In this document: in pieces, positions 37,701-46,994 of the stretch
Layout: every line of letters begins with the position of its first letter
Position numbering within the stretch: the first letter of the stretch is position 1
NCBI GenBank assembly: GCA_963931925.1
Contig: OZ007582.1
Span: 21,634,224-21,698,223, forward strand
Length of the DNA stretch: 64,000 bases
Source of the DNA: Onchidella celtica
Taxonomy: Eukaryota; Mollusca; Gastropoda; Systellommatophora; Onchidiidae
Reading direction: 5' to 3'
Notes under the pieces: generated by a model
Database searches by the model: none
What the model saw: the letters and a program-made list of their open reading frames with translations, nothing else
Told to the model about the DNA's origin: nothing
Program-made: the position numbers and the translations under genes

Positions 37701-40700
37701 TTTGTAGTGTAGCTGTATCCGTGTCTACTGCTGTTGGTTCGTCTGCGTGTGTATCTGTGGCCACAGTGGTTGTGTCATCCGTAGATGTAGCTGTGGCCAG
37801 AATTGTTGTTTGTAGTGTAGCTGTATCCGTGTCTACTACTGTTGGTCCGTCTGCATGTGTATCTGTGGCCACAGTGGTTGTGTCATCTGTAGATGTATCT
37901 GTGGCCAGAATTGTTGTTTGTACTGTAGCTGTATCCGTGTCTACTGCTGTTGGTTCGCCTGCATGTGTATCTGTGGCCATAGTGGTTGTGTCATCCGTAG
38001 ATGTAGCTGTGGCCAGAATTGTTGTTTGTAGTGTAGCTGTATCCGTGTTTACTGCTGTTGGTTCGTCTGCATGTGTATCTGTGGCCATAGTGGTTGTGTC
38101 ATCCGTAGATGTAGCTGTGGCCAAAATTGTTGTTTGTAGTGTAGCTGTATCCGTGTTTACTGCTGTTGGTTCGTCTGCATGTGTATCTGTGGCCATAGTG
38201 GTTGTGTCATCCGTAGAAGTAGCTGTGGCCAGAATTGTTTTGCCATCCGTAGATATATCTGTGACCATGGTTGTTTTATCATCCGTAGATGTATCTGTGG
38301 CCAGAGATCTTGTGCCGTCCGTAGTTGTATCTTTGGCCAGAGTTGGTATATCATTCATAGGTATATCTGTAGCCAGAATTGTTGTGTCATCGGTATATGT
38401 ATTCGCTGCCTGAGTTGTTGTGTCATCCGTAGATGTGTCTGTGGCCAGGGTATATTTTTCATCTCTGCACCTATCAATTGCCGGGGTTGTTGTTACATCT
38501 GTAGATGTTTCAGTGGCCATGGTTGTTGCTCTGTCGTCATCCGTAGATGTATCTGTGGTCAGCGTTCTTCTGTCATTCGTAGATGTATCTGTGGCCAAAG
38601 TTGTTCTGTCTTCCGTAGATGTATCTGTGGCTACAGTTTTTGTGTCATCCGTAGATGTATCTGTGGCCAGAGTTGTTGTGTCATCCGTAGATGTATCTGT
38701 GACCACTGTTGTTATGTCCTCCGTAGATGTATCTGTGACCAGAGTTGTTATGTCATCCGTAGATGTAACTGTGGCCAGAGTTGTTGTGTCATCCGTAAAT
38801 GTATCTATGGCCAGAGTTGTTGTGTCATCCGTAGATGTATTTGCTGCCAGAGTTATTGTGACATCTGTAGATGTATCTGTGACCAGGATTGTTGTTTGTA
38901 TTGTAGCTGTATCCGTGTCTAGTGCTGTTGGTTCGTCTGCATGTGTATCTGTGGCCACAGTGGTTGTGTCAACGGTAGATGTATCTGTGGCCAGAATTGT
39001 TGTTTGTAGTGTAGCTGTATCCGTGTCTACTGCTGTTGGTTCGTCTGCGTGTGTATCTGTGGCCACAGTGGTTGTGTCATCCGTAGATGTAGCTGTGGCC
39101 AGAATTGTTGTTTGTAGTGTAGCTGTATCCGTGTCTACTGCTGTTGGTTCGTCTGCATGTGTATCTGTGGCCACAGTGGTTGTGTCATCTGTAGATGTAT
39201 CTGTGGCCAGAATTGTTATTTGTAGTGTAGCTGTATCCGTGTCTACTGCTGTTGGTTCGTCTGCATGTGTATCTGTGGCCATAGTGGTTGTGTCGTCCGT
39301 AGATGTAGCTGTGGCCAGAATTGTTGTTTGTAGTGTAGCTGTATCCGTGTCTACTGCTGTTGGTTCGTCTGCATGTGTATCTGTGGCCATAGTGGTTGTG
39401 TCATCCGTAGATGTAGCTGTGGCCAGAATTGTTGTGCCATCCGTAGATATTTCTGTGGACATGGTTGTTTTGTCATCCGTATATGTATCTGTGGCCAGAG
39501 ATGTTGTCTCATCCGTAATTGTATCTGTGGCCAGAATTGGTGTATCATTCATAGGTATATCTGTAGCCAGAGTTGTTGTGCCATCCGTAGATATTTCTGT
39601 GGCCATGGTTGTTTTGTCATCCGTATATGTATCTGTGGCCAGAGATGTTGTGTCATCCGTAATTGTATCTGTGGCCAGAATTGGTGTATCATTCGTAGGT
39701 ATATCTGTAGCCAGAGTTGTTGTGTCATCGGTAGATGTATTTGCTGCCAGAGTCGTTGTGTCATCCGTAGATGTTTCTCTGGCCAGGGTAGTGGTTTCAT
39801 CTCTGCAAATATCAATTGCCGGGGTTGTTGTTATATCTGTAGATGTTTCAGTGACCATGGTTGTTGCTCTGTCGTCATCCGTAGATGTATTTGTGGTCAG
39901 CGTTGTTCTGTCATTCGTAGATGTATCTGTGGTCAGCGTTGTTCTGTCATTCGTAGATGTATCTGTGGTCAGCGTTGTTCTGTCATTCGTAGATGTATCT
40001 GTGGCGTGAGTTTCTGTGCCATCCAAAGATGTATCTATGGCCAGAGTTCTTGTGTCGTCCGTAGATGTATCTGTGGCCAGAGTTTTTGTGTCAGTCGTAG
40101 ATGTATCTGTGACCAGAGTTCTTTTGTCATCCGTAGAAGTATCTGTTGTCAGAGTTGTTGTGCCATCCATAGAGGTGTCTGTGGTCAGAGGTGTTGTGTC
40201 TTCCGTAGATGTATCTGTGGCCAGCATTGTTGTGTCATCCGTAGATGTGTCTATGGCCAGGGTGGTTTTTTCATCTCTGCACCTATCAATTGCCGGGGTT
40301 TTTGTTTCGTCTGTAGATGTTTCAGTGGCCATGGTTGTTGTTTCATCTGCAGCTGCAGCTATGGAAAGCTTTGTTGTTTCAACTTTAAATGTATCTGTGC
40401 TCGGGGTTGTCCTTTCTTTTGTAGATATATCTGTAGCCAGGGTTGTTCTGCCGTCATCCGTAGATGTATCTGTGGTCAGAGTTTTTGTTTCAGTTGTAGA
40501 TGTATCCATGGAAAGGGTTGTTTTTTCATCTGTAGATGTATCTGTGGCCAGAGCTGTTATTTCATTTGTAGATGTGTCGGTTTCTCGCGTTGTTTTTTCA
40601 TCTTTAGATGTATCGGTGGCCATGGTTGTTGTTTTATCTGTAAATGTATCTGTGACCGAGCTTGTGGTTTCAACCCTCAATGTATCTGTGGCCAAGATTG

Positions 40701-43700
40701 TTGTTTTAACTCTCGATGTATCTTTGACCAGAGTAGTTGTGTCACCTGTAGATTTATCTGTGGCCAAGATTGTTGTTTTAACTCTCGATGTATCTGTGGC
40801 TAGGGTTGTTCTGTCATTAGTTGACGTAACTGTGTCGAGGGGTGTCGTTTTATCTGTGGTTATATCTATGGCCAGGGTTAATTTTTCATCTGTTGATCTG
40901 TCCGTTGGCGGGGTTGTTGTTTCATATGTTTCAGTGGCCAGAGCTGTTGTTTCATCTGTAGATGTGTCGGTTTCTCTTGTTGTTTTTTCATCTTTAGATG
41001 TATCGGTGGCCAAGGTTGTTATTTTATTTGGAAATGTATCTGTGACCAGGCTTGTGGTTTCATCTGCAGATGTATCTGTGACCAGAATTGTTGTTTGTAT
41101 TGTAACTGTGTCCGTGTCTACTGTTGTTGGTTCGTCTGCAGACAAATCTGTATCCATGGTTGTTATGTCATCTGTAAATTTACCTGTGTCCAGTGCTGTT
41201 GGTTGATCTGCAGATGTATCTGTTGCCACAGTTATTGATTCACATCTATATATATCTGTGGCTATGGTTATTTTTTCATCTGTAGATGTATCTGTTTCCA
41301 TACTGGTTGTTTCATCTGTAGGTGTATCGGTGGCTATTGTAGTTGTTTCATCTTTGGATGCTTCTGTGGCTATATTTGTTTTTTCATAATTAGATATATC
41401 TGTGGCCAGGGTTGATGTTTCATCTGTAGATCTGTCTGCGGAAAGGGTTGTTGTTTCATCTTTAAAAGTATCTGTGGTCATTGGGTTTTTTTCCTCTGTA
41501 GATTTATCTGTTACTATGGTTGTTGTGTCATGATCTGTAGAAGTATCAGTTGCCAGATTTGTTGTGGGATCAGTAAATGTGTCTGTTGAAACCGTTGTTG
41601 TGTCATCCGTTGGTGTTTTTGTGGCCAGTGTTTTTGTATCATCCGTAGATGTATCTGTGAAAAGGGTTGTTGTATCATAATTAGATGTATCTGTAACCAG
41701 TGTTGTTGTTTCATCTGTAGATGTATCTGTTTCCATGGTTGTTGTTTTATCGGTAAATGTATCCGTGGCCAAGCTTGTGATTTTGTCTGTAGATGTATCT
41801 GTGGTGAGGGTTGTTCTGTCATTTGTTGATGTATCTGTTGCCAGGGTTATTGTGTCATCTGTAGCAACATCTGTGGCCCTGGGCGTTGTTTCACTTGCAG
41901 ATGTATCTGTAGCCATGGTTGTGATTAGTTTTGGAGATGTATCTGCCTCCACGTCTGTTTGAATATCTGCAGATGTATCAATTGGAAGGGTAGTTGTTTC
42001 ACATTTAGACCTATATTTTGCCAGGGCTTTTGTGTCGTCTGTTGATGAATATGTGGCCATTGTTGTTCTGTCATCCGGAGATGCCAGTGTTGGTTTTTCA
42101 TTTGTAGACTTATCTGTTTCCATGGTTGTTTTTTTTTCTGTAGAGGCATCTGTGACCAGGATTCTTCTTTCAATTCTAGATGTATCTGTGGCCAAGGTTG
42201 TTCTGTCATTAATTGGTGTATCTCTGACCAGCGTTGTTGTTTCATTTGTAGATGTATCCGTGTCTGCTGATGTTGGTTCATTTGTAGATGTATCTGTTTC
42301 TTCATTTTCATCTGCACATTTATCTCTGTCTTCAATTGATACTTCATCAATGGATGTATCTGAATCCACACTTGTTGTTTCATCTTCAGATGTGTATGTG
42401 TCCATAATGGTTGACGTGTCGTCTGTGGATACATCTGAGCCCAAGGTTGGTATTTCAACTGTAGATCTATCTTTGGCCGGGTTTGTTTCATCTGTAGATG
42501 TGTCGGTGGTCAGGTTTGTTCTTTCATTAATAGGGTTATCTGTGTCCAGAGTTGATTCTTCATCAGTTGTTGAAGATCTTTCGTAAACCGATGTATCTTT
42601 TTCTTCAGTGGATGTTTCATTTGCAATTGTATCTGTGTCTTCAATTGATACTTCATCATTGGATTCATCTGATTTCATAGTTGCTGTATCATCTGCAGAT
42701 GTAGCTTCGTCCTCACTGGATGTTTCATCTATAAATGTATCTGTGGCCTCAGTTGACCCTTCATCAATGGTTGTATCTGAATCCACACTTGTTGTTTCAT
42801 CTTCAGATGTGTATGTGTCCATAATGGTTGATGTGTCGTCTGTGGATACATCTGAGCCCAAGGTTGGTATTTCAACTGTAGATCTATCTTTGGCCGGGTT
42901 TGTTTCATCTGTAGATGTGTCGGTGGTCAGGTTTGTTCTTTCATTAATAGGGTTATCTGTGTCCAGAGTTGATTCTTCATCAGTTGTTGAAGATCTTTCG
43001 TAAACCGATGTATCTTTTTCTTCAGTGGATGTTTCATTTGCAATTGTATCTGTGTCTTCAATTGATACTTCATCATTGGATTCATCTGATTTCATAGTTG
43101 CTGTATCATCTGCAGATGTAGCTTCGTCCTCACTGGATGTTTCATCTATAAATGTATCTGTGGCCTCAGTTGACCCTTCATCAATGGTTGTATCTGAATC
43201 CACACTTGTTGTTTCATCTTCAGATGTGTATGTGTCCATAATGGTTGATGTGTCGTCTGTGGATACATCTGAGCCCAAGGTTTGTATTTCAGTTGTAGAT
43301 CTATCTTTGGCCGGGTTTGTTTCATCTGTAGATGTGTCTGTGGCCAGAATAGCTGTTAGTTCGTCTGTAGATGTATCGGAGGCCGTGGTTGTTGTTTCAT
43401 CTGTAGATGTAACTGTAGCCAGGGGTGTTGTTTCCTCTGTTAATGTATCCCTTTCCATAATGGTTAAGGTGACATCTGTAGATGTGTCGGTGGTCAGGTT
43501 TGTTCTTTCATTGATAGGGTTATCTGTGTCCATAGTTGATTCTTCATCAGTTGTTGAAGATCTTTCGTAAACCGATGTATCTTTTTCTTCAGTGGATGTT
43601 TCATCTGCAATTGTATCTGTGTCTTCAATTGATACTTCATCATTGGATTCATCTGATTTCATAGTTGCTGCATCATCTGCAGGTGTATCTACGTCCTCAC

Positions 43701-44324
43701 TGGATGTTTCATCTATAAATATATCTGTGGCCTCAGTTGACCCTTCATCAATGGATGTATCTGAATCCACACTTGTTTCATCTTCAGATGTGTATGTGTC
43801 CATAATGGTTGATGTGTCGTCTGTGAATACATCTGAGCCCAAGGTTTTTTTTTCAATTGTAGATCTATCTTTGGCCGGGTTTGTTTCATCTGTAGATGTG
43901 TCTGTGGCCAGAATAGCTGTTAGTTCGTCTGTAGATGTATCGGAGGCCATGGTTGTTGTTTCATCTGTAGATGTAACTGTAGCCAGGGGTGTTGTTTCAT
44001 CTGTTAATGCATCCCTTTCCATGATGGTTAAGGTGACATCTGTAGATGTGTCGGTGGTCAGGTTTGTTCTTTCATTGATAGGGTTATCTGTGTCCATAGT
44101 TGATTCTTCATCAGTTGTTGAAGATCTTTCGTAAACCGATGTATCTTTTTCTTCAGTGGATGTTTCATCTGCAATTGTATCTGTGTCTTCAACTGATACT
44201 TCATCATTGGATTCATCTGATTTCATAGTTGCTGTATCATCTGCAGATGTATCTACGTCCTCACTGGATGTTTCATCTATAAATGTATCTGTGGCCTCAG
44301 TTGACCCTTCATCAATGGATGTAT
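7554..44324 (-). CDS. Giant SEA-domain transmembrane mucin-like gene (eight exons found, 5' end missing)
   Basis: Composite gene on the minus strand. Exons are 44324-17469, 17210-17092, 15123-15065, 12726-12563, 10940-10844, 10218-10202, 9605-9452 and 7914-7554. Every junction has AG/GT borders and every intron phase matches its neighbour (1, 0, 2, 1, 2, 1, 2). The spliced length is 27,827 nt. After the two bases of the first split codon it divides exactly into 9,275 codons including the stop. Predicted order: about 8,950 residues of Thr/Asp repeats, SEA domain, five-cysteine EGF-like segment, one transmembrane helix, basic stop-transfer residues and a Ser/Thr-rich cytoplasmic tail. This is the plan of large membrane mucins such as MUC16, so I infer a heavily O-glycosylated surface protein. 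The first exon enters in phase 1, so one or more upstream exons (signal peptide) are missing and were not recognised up to 64 kb. A possible AATAAA on the minus strand lies at 6944-6949. Orthology to any named mucin is not claimed. Confidence 0.8.
7915..9451 (-). other. Mucin intron, A-rich
   Basis: The intron between the transmembrane and tail exons. 8245-8580 is dominated by poly-A-like runs. Nothing else recognised. Confidence 0.5.
9424..9605 (-). CDS. Transmembrane exon with juxtamembrane basic segment
   Basis: The acceptor is atttctatgctgtag, entered in phase 1. The peptide begins (E)DNVKL, continues with a membrane helix of about 24 hydrophobic residues ([12 protein letters not shown] then [11 protein letters not shown]), and then KCGGRKRR as a stop-transfer signal. 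The orientation is type I (outside N-terminal). Two endings are possible. The frame reaches a stop at 9424 after about 27 tail residues. Alternatively a donor at 9452 (GGAAG|GTCAGG) leaves in phase 2 and joins the next exon, which has matching phase. The coding part is therefore 9605-9424 (short tail) or 9605-9452 (spliced). Confidence 0.85.
10103..10192. repeat. (AAT)n/(CAT)n microsatellite
   Basis: An AATAAT run, CATCATCATC, then AATAAT again, directly downstream (gene sense) of the 17-nt microexon donor. Confidence 0.95.
10202..10218 (-). CDS. 17-nt microexon closing the EGF-like segment
   Basis: A 17-nt exon between a strong acceptor (tttttcatcactgcag) and a perfect consensus donor (GTGAGT). 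It enters in phase 2 and leaves in phase 1. It encodes the end of a split Arg, then E-A-E-C-N and the first base of the next codon. Only this exon converts the phase-2 end of the EGF-like exon into the phase 1 needed by the transmembrane exon. Without it the frame would break. The small size makes it easy for gene finders to miss. Confidence 0.65.
10844..10940 (-). CDS. EGF-like cysteine-rich exon after SEA
   Basis: 97-nt exon. The acceptor is acttttatttcag and the donor GTGCAG|GTACTG. It enters in phase 1 and leaves in phase 2. The peptide starts [11 protein letters not shown], carries [13 protein letters not shown], and ends FPRC plus a split Arg codon. With the next microexon the segment has five cysteines in about 35 residues, between the SEA domain and the membrane helix. 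Membrane mucins commonly place EGF-like modules here. A sixth cysteine, expected in a complete EGF fold, is missing, so this is either a divergent EGF module or another small disulfide-bonded stalk. Confidence 0.75.
10941..12562 (-). other. Mucin intron
   Basis: AT-rich, with no further exon or element recognised. The short phrase 'atcccaa(g/c)' recurs several times between 12050 and 12420 (aaatcccaag, aaaatcccaa), suggesting a decayed local repeat. Confidence 0.5.
12563..12726 (-). CDS. SEA domain exon, C-terminal half with GSLIV motif
   Basis: 164-nt exon. The acceptor is catagtttcag and the donor ACCG|GTAAGC. It enters in phase 2 and leaves in phase 1. It begins (R)[13 protein letters not shown], continues through a helix-like stretch containing [10 protein letters not shown], and ends in a Thr/Asn-rich segment with a possible N-glycosylation site (N-A-T). 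Gly-Ser followed by aliphatic residues is the position at which SEA domains of MUC1 and related mucins undergo autoproteolysis (G|SVVV). The match suggests a non-covalent two-subunit surface protein, though cleavage itself cannot be seen from sequence. Confidence 0.8.
12853..14000 (+). mobile_element. Solo LTR, related family (1,148 bp), in a mucin intron
   Basis: Starts TGTCACGAGCAG, ends ATTTGTGACA, and is flanked by TTGAC (12848-12852 and 14001-14005). An AATAAA at 13894-13899, about 100 bp before the end, fits an LTR polyadenylation signal and sets the plus orientation. It lies in the intron just upstream of the GSLIV exon, antisense to the mucin gene. Confidence 0.8.
14006..15064 (-). 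other. Mucin intron remainder
   Basis: The part of the intron beyond the solo LTR. No recognisable element or exon. Confidence 0.5.
15065..15123 (-). CDS. SEA domain exon, central segment (59 nt)
   Basis: Short exon with a good pyrimidine-rich acceptor (ttccttattacttcag) and donor ATGAG|GTATGT. It enters in phase 0 and leaves in phase 2. Its 19 complete codons give [19 protein letters not shown], and the split codon makes Arg. This places a hydrophobic strand directly before the P-G-S-L-I-V of the next exon, as expected where a SEA domain reads '...v..frpGSvvv'. Another frame of the same bases is cysteine-rich but does not match the phases of the flanking exons. Confidence 0.75.
16208..16459. 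repeat. 35-bp minisatellite, seven copies
   Basis: Seven copies beginning TATAGAGTTCC at 16211, 16246, 16281, 16316, 16351, 16386 and 16421, each followed by ACGGTCATTTGGAGTATC. The period is exact and there are only a few substitutions. It is intronic within the mucin gene. Confidence 0.95.
16687..16756. repeat. (TG)n-(TCTG)n microsatellite
   Basis: A TG run followed by about eight TCTG units, in the intron between the first and second SEA exons. Confidence 0.95.
17092..17213 (-). CDS. SEA domain exon, N-terminal half
   Basis: Exon two of the recognised set. The acceptor is tandem (tttcagcag, NAGNAG), so it can start at 17213 or 17210, adding or dropping one Ala codon. The donor is AAACAG|GTAGGT. 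It enters in phase 1 and leaves in phase 0. The peptide contains [10 protein letters not shown], then [17 protein letters not shown]. That is the usual SEA pattern: a beta strand, then 'L.N..S..Y..(L/V)...V...(L/Q)'. SEA domains sit next to the membrane in mucins and adhesion proteins and often cleave themselves. The intron separating it from the giant exon is only about 255 bp. The exon identity rests on the motif pattern and on phase agreement with both neighbours. Confidence 0.8.
17469..44324 (-). CDS. 26.9-kb single exon encoding the Thr/Asp repeat domain
   Basis: This exon is 26,856 nt (8,952 codons) without a stop. The acceptor is at 44325 (tttctttctcag, pyrimidine-rich) and the donor after 17469 (CCG|GTAAAA). 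Both ends are phase 1, so the exon is symmetric. The basic unit is 12 residues, consensus [12 protein letters not shown], giving roughly 745 units. About half the residues are Thr or Ser and about a quarter are Asp or Glu. Proline and cysteine are rare, which differs from classical Pro-Thr-Ser mucins. Dense Thr suggests O-glycosylation, and the acidic residues following Ser/Thr also resemble casein-kinase-2 sites; both are inferences. The open frame continues to 44853, but that extension translates CA/GA/GATG microsatellite and is probably not coding. Past the donor the frame runs 24 more codons to a stop at 17395, which would be a retained-intron ending. Sense never stops over 8,952 codons while the antisense frame is cut many times, so the sense frame is under selection. 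Confidence 0.9.
18415..21055 (-). repeat. 726-bp higher-order repeat array
   Basis: Units start at 18415, 19141, 19867 and 20593 with an exact 726-bp period (242 codons, about twenty 12-residue units). The last copy is partial and changes after about 21055. The 19141 and 19867 copies look nearly identical by eye. The 18415 copy differs at a few sites. All stay in frame with the giant exon. Confidence 0.9.
24903..25758 (-). repeat. 33-bp minisatellite, about 26 copies, inside the exon
   Basis: Perfectly regular 33-bp period encoding the 11-residue unit [11 protein letters not shown] on the minus strand, about 26 copies. Only a handful of single-base variants are visible (for example at about 25014, 25223 and 25406). 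It breaks the 12-residue rhythm and is the only part of the domain rich in Pro and His. Confidence 0.95.
25753..26292 (-). repeat. 180-bp tandem triplet inside the exon
   Basis: Three copies starting at 25753, 25933 and 26113 (60 codons each). They encode a more basic, Lys/Tyr-containing variant of the 12-residue unit (for example [11 protein letters not shown]). They directly adjoin the 33-bp array. Confidence 0.9.
27880..29390 (-). repeat. Most regular 36-bp (12-residue) repeat field
   Basis: About 42 nearly uniform units of [12 protein letters not shown] with a strict 36-bp period. This stretch best shows the ancestral unit of the whole exon. Confidence 0.9.
31560..39420 (-). repeat. Nested higher-order duplications built on a 108-bp unit
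   Basis: A 36-residue triple unit ([36 protein letters not shown]) is repeated many times. Larger blocks are duplicated around it. For example, the segment at 32154-32336 recurs at 36240-36422 (4,086 bp apart) with a further copy 1,845 bp after the first, and segments at 37.5 and 38.4 kb are 942 bp apart. Confidence 0.85.
42300..44324 (-). repeat. N-terminal acidic modules, 417 and 567 bp
   Basis: Four module copies at spacings of 417, 567 and 564 bp (equivalent points at about 42608, 43025, 43592 and 44156). They are richer in Glu, Ser, Asn and Arg (for example [16 protein letters not shown]) than the rest of the domain. The 417-bp unit is a deleted form of the 567-bp one. Confidence 0.85.
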
Positions 44325-44337
44325 CTGAGAAAGAAAT

Positions 44338-44340
<3 letters not shown>

Positions 44341-44375
<35 letters not shown>

Positions 44376-44502
44376 GGATGGATGGATGGATGGATGGATG
44401 GATGGATGGATGGATGGATGGATGGATGGATGGATGGATGGATGGATGGATGGATGGATGGATGGATGGATGGATGGATGGATGGATGGATGGATGGATG
44501 GA
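44341..44502. repeat. GATA/GATG tetranucleotide microsatellite
   Basis: About eight GATA units followed by some thirty GATG units, immediately upstream (gene sense) of the splice acceptor of the giant exon. Confidence 0.95.
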
Positions 44503-44825
44503 GAGAGAGAGAGAGAGAGGGGGGCAGAGAGAGACACACAGACAATCAGACAGAGAGAGAGGGAGACATGGAGTGAGAAAGAGACATAGAGAGACAGGAG
44601 ACAGAGAGAGACAGTGAGAGACAGACCTAGAGAGAGAGGCAGAGAGACAGAGACAGAGAGAGCAAGACAGAGAGAGAGATAAAGATAGAAAGAGAACAAA
44701 GAGAGGCGCAGAAACAGAGAGACAGAGACAGACAGAGAGCGACAGATAGAGAGAGACAGAGGCACAAAGAGAGAGAGACAGAGAGAGAGAGAGGCACACA
44801 CACACACACACACACAGAGAAACAA
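44500..44825. repeat. GA-rich and CA low-complexity tract
   Basis: Interrupted (GA)n with CAGA and a (CA)n run near 44795-44817. On the minus strand it is a long pyrimidine tract (TCTCTC..., GTGTGT...). It translates as Ser/Leu/Cys runs at the start of the open frame, which I judge intronic. Confidence 0.9.
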
Positions 44826-45659
44826 AGAGAGAGATTTGCATGAAATTTACCACCCAGATGTTCTATGAGTAATGTCTATGAACAGAATTCTTGGAACATT
44901 CTTGTGCCATCTGAAATGCTTTTTCTTTCATTGATTTTCAGATCTGTGAATGTCCCGGAGTAGTTATAGGAAACGTAACAACACAAGAGCGATTATGTAG
45001 GAGAGATATAATTTTGTTTAGCACTGCGTTTAACAACTTGTCCCAGAAGCTGTTTTATATTTCCCAGAGATTTACTGTTCTTTGGGTTCGCAAGTGAAAT
45101 TATAAGTGCTCGAGTACATGGCTTAATAAATAGCGAGAACACAAAGCTAGACAAGTTGCATTCTTTGTCATGATCGGCTTCGCGAAGCCCAGTTACATCA
45201 TTTGAATTGAAAATCCTTTGTGTCCGGACTTTCAGTATTGATTGCAACAATACCAACGTAAAAAATACTATTAGTAATTGTCATGATTCGGATGTTATTA
45301 AAACTCACGCAGAGAGTGAGTTGTTTTTTTTACCAGGGCCATGAGAAGTTGGCTGGTGGCCTTGAACGGTCCTCGCCAATTATAGTTGGTGAGTAAATAA
45401 ATGTAAAGTTAAACTGTTAGATTCACGCTTGTCGGTTTTAATGTTCGTGATTAATAAGTAATGGAGTAGGGGTGAAACAAGGTGGGGCTAGTTGACATTG
45501 TTAAGTATGACTAGACAAGTTTTTGCACGTTAACTGGCTGGTAGAATAGTGCAGACGTATTACTACAATTAAAATGGTGGGAGGTTTCGACCTATGAGAT
45601 AGCTGAACTAATTGGGCCAGCGGACTAGCACGCTGGGTAGCCAGATAGTAGAGAGTCCG

Positions 45660-46168
45660 CGCATAGACGTGACGTCGGCGAAAGTTACCCAACGCGGAGG
45701 AATTTGTCCGTTATCGCACTATCTTGGGTCGCGCTTAGTTGCGATTCGGCTGTGAGAGTTACGAAAGTAACTTTGCAACTTTGTCGATACGGAGCTTCTG
45801 TTTGTGAACTTTTCACCTGGAAACAAGCTTTTTTCCACGATATGAATGGATTTTGATGACATATTAACCTTTTTTCGTGCGAATTTGATGGCCATTTTTT
45901 TCTGCCCATGACTGTTGTGTTCACTAATCTTCATTTTTCAACATGTGGTAAAACCCGATTTCGCTGTGGTAGCGTAGCATCCTTGTGGTAGTGTAGCGCC
46001 CTACTGTTTCATGTTCGCATGGCCTTTATCAAAGTGGGGCTGCCTTCCCGATTCAGAACTTTAAAATCAGATTAATCTTCGTTCCGTAATCCTGTTGGTA
46101 CCACATTATTGTGGACACGACTTTATTCTGACAACTTACTAACATTTATCCTTTTTTTTTACAATAGG
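45660..46168. repeat. Direct repeat, copy A
   Basis: Matches 48693-49207 over about 510 bp with scattered substitutions. Shared landmarks are AACGCGGAGGAATTTGTCCG and GATATGAATGGATTTTGATG. The match ends in a T-rich stretch at about 46168. Confidence 0.85.
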
Positions 46169-46559
46169 AGGGCGCAATCACGGGCATGCTTGAAAAAAAT
46201 GTGTGTGACTGCGAACGTAGATTTAGGTCACACTGATTTCGTTGTTCATTCAACTTTCTGAAAGAGAGAGGGAAGGGGGGGGGGTGGAAATGTTACACCT
46301 CGTGATTACATAGGTCTAATGCAAAAGATGTACAAAAAAATGTAGCCGCAGAGAGATGGACCAACAGGCTGTGAGCCAAAGACTTTTTGAAAACATACTT
46401 TCAAGTCCCAGAATTTGGCCATATTCAAACACCGCTAAGTCAGTGCGACACGTGTGTGTCGTACGACGAGGTAACATGGAAGGCTCATAAAAGCAAATGA
46501 TGCACAGACTTCTAATGCCAAATAAAAACTACTTGCTGAGCATGGGGATGTTGTAGTGA

Positions 46560-46948
46560 CAACGATGGGTTTGCAGGCAAAGGTCATCGCTCCATGTCTA
46601 AATGCACTGGCGTCATGTTACAAAAAGAAACGTGTATGTCCATAACTTTTCAATCCACAACCTGGCCATTAAAGATGACGTGGAATGCTTCTTGTGGCAT
46701 GAGGTGGAAGGAAAGCTAATGCCCAATGAATTCGCATCTTGTGTGTCTTACAACTTGGGAGCTACAAAAGGTGCATCCAGTACATCGAGGGCTGTACCTA
46801 CGAGAAGAGCAACCTTATTCTGGCCAAGGCTCTTCTCCGCTTTTCAAGACTAAGAGCTACTAACATGGAGCAGAAGTATTTAAAGAAGGGTCACACTATA
46901 GCGGGATGTGACTGCGTGCATTCAGCAGTATTGTTCCACCGCACGAAA

Positions 46949-46950
<2 letters not shown>
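46560..46950 (+). pseudogene. Fragment of a transposon-encoded protein
   Basis: One frame over 46760-46940 reads QYIEGCTYEKSN, then LAKALLRF, then EQKYLKKGHTIAGCDCVHSA. The 'GCTY..(R/K)N...(A/S)(N/K)ALL' and 'KGHT...(C/D)D..HS' spacing is one I recall from repetitive transposon-associated proteins in molluscs and insects. Earlier parts of the same protein seem to fall in other frames, so it is frameshifted. The tail runs into a (GA)n tract. The family name is uncertain. Confidence 0.45.
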
Positions 46951-46987
<37 letters not shown>

Positions 46988-46994
46988 GAGAAGT
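46948..46994. repeat. (GA)n microsatellite
   Basis: GAGAGA run within a broader purine-rich region, about 46930-47280. Confidence 0.9.

Noticed and set aside
44325..44853. Met-initiated N-terminus with Cys/Ser/Leu-rich signal-like segment at the start of the giant open frame
   Set aside because: It translates GA, CA and GATG microsatellite, and a good splice acceptor lies exactly where the real repeats begin.
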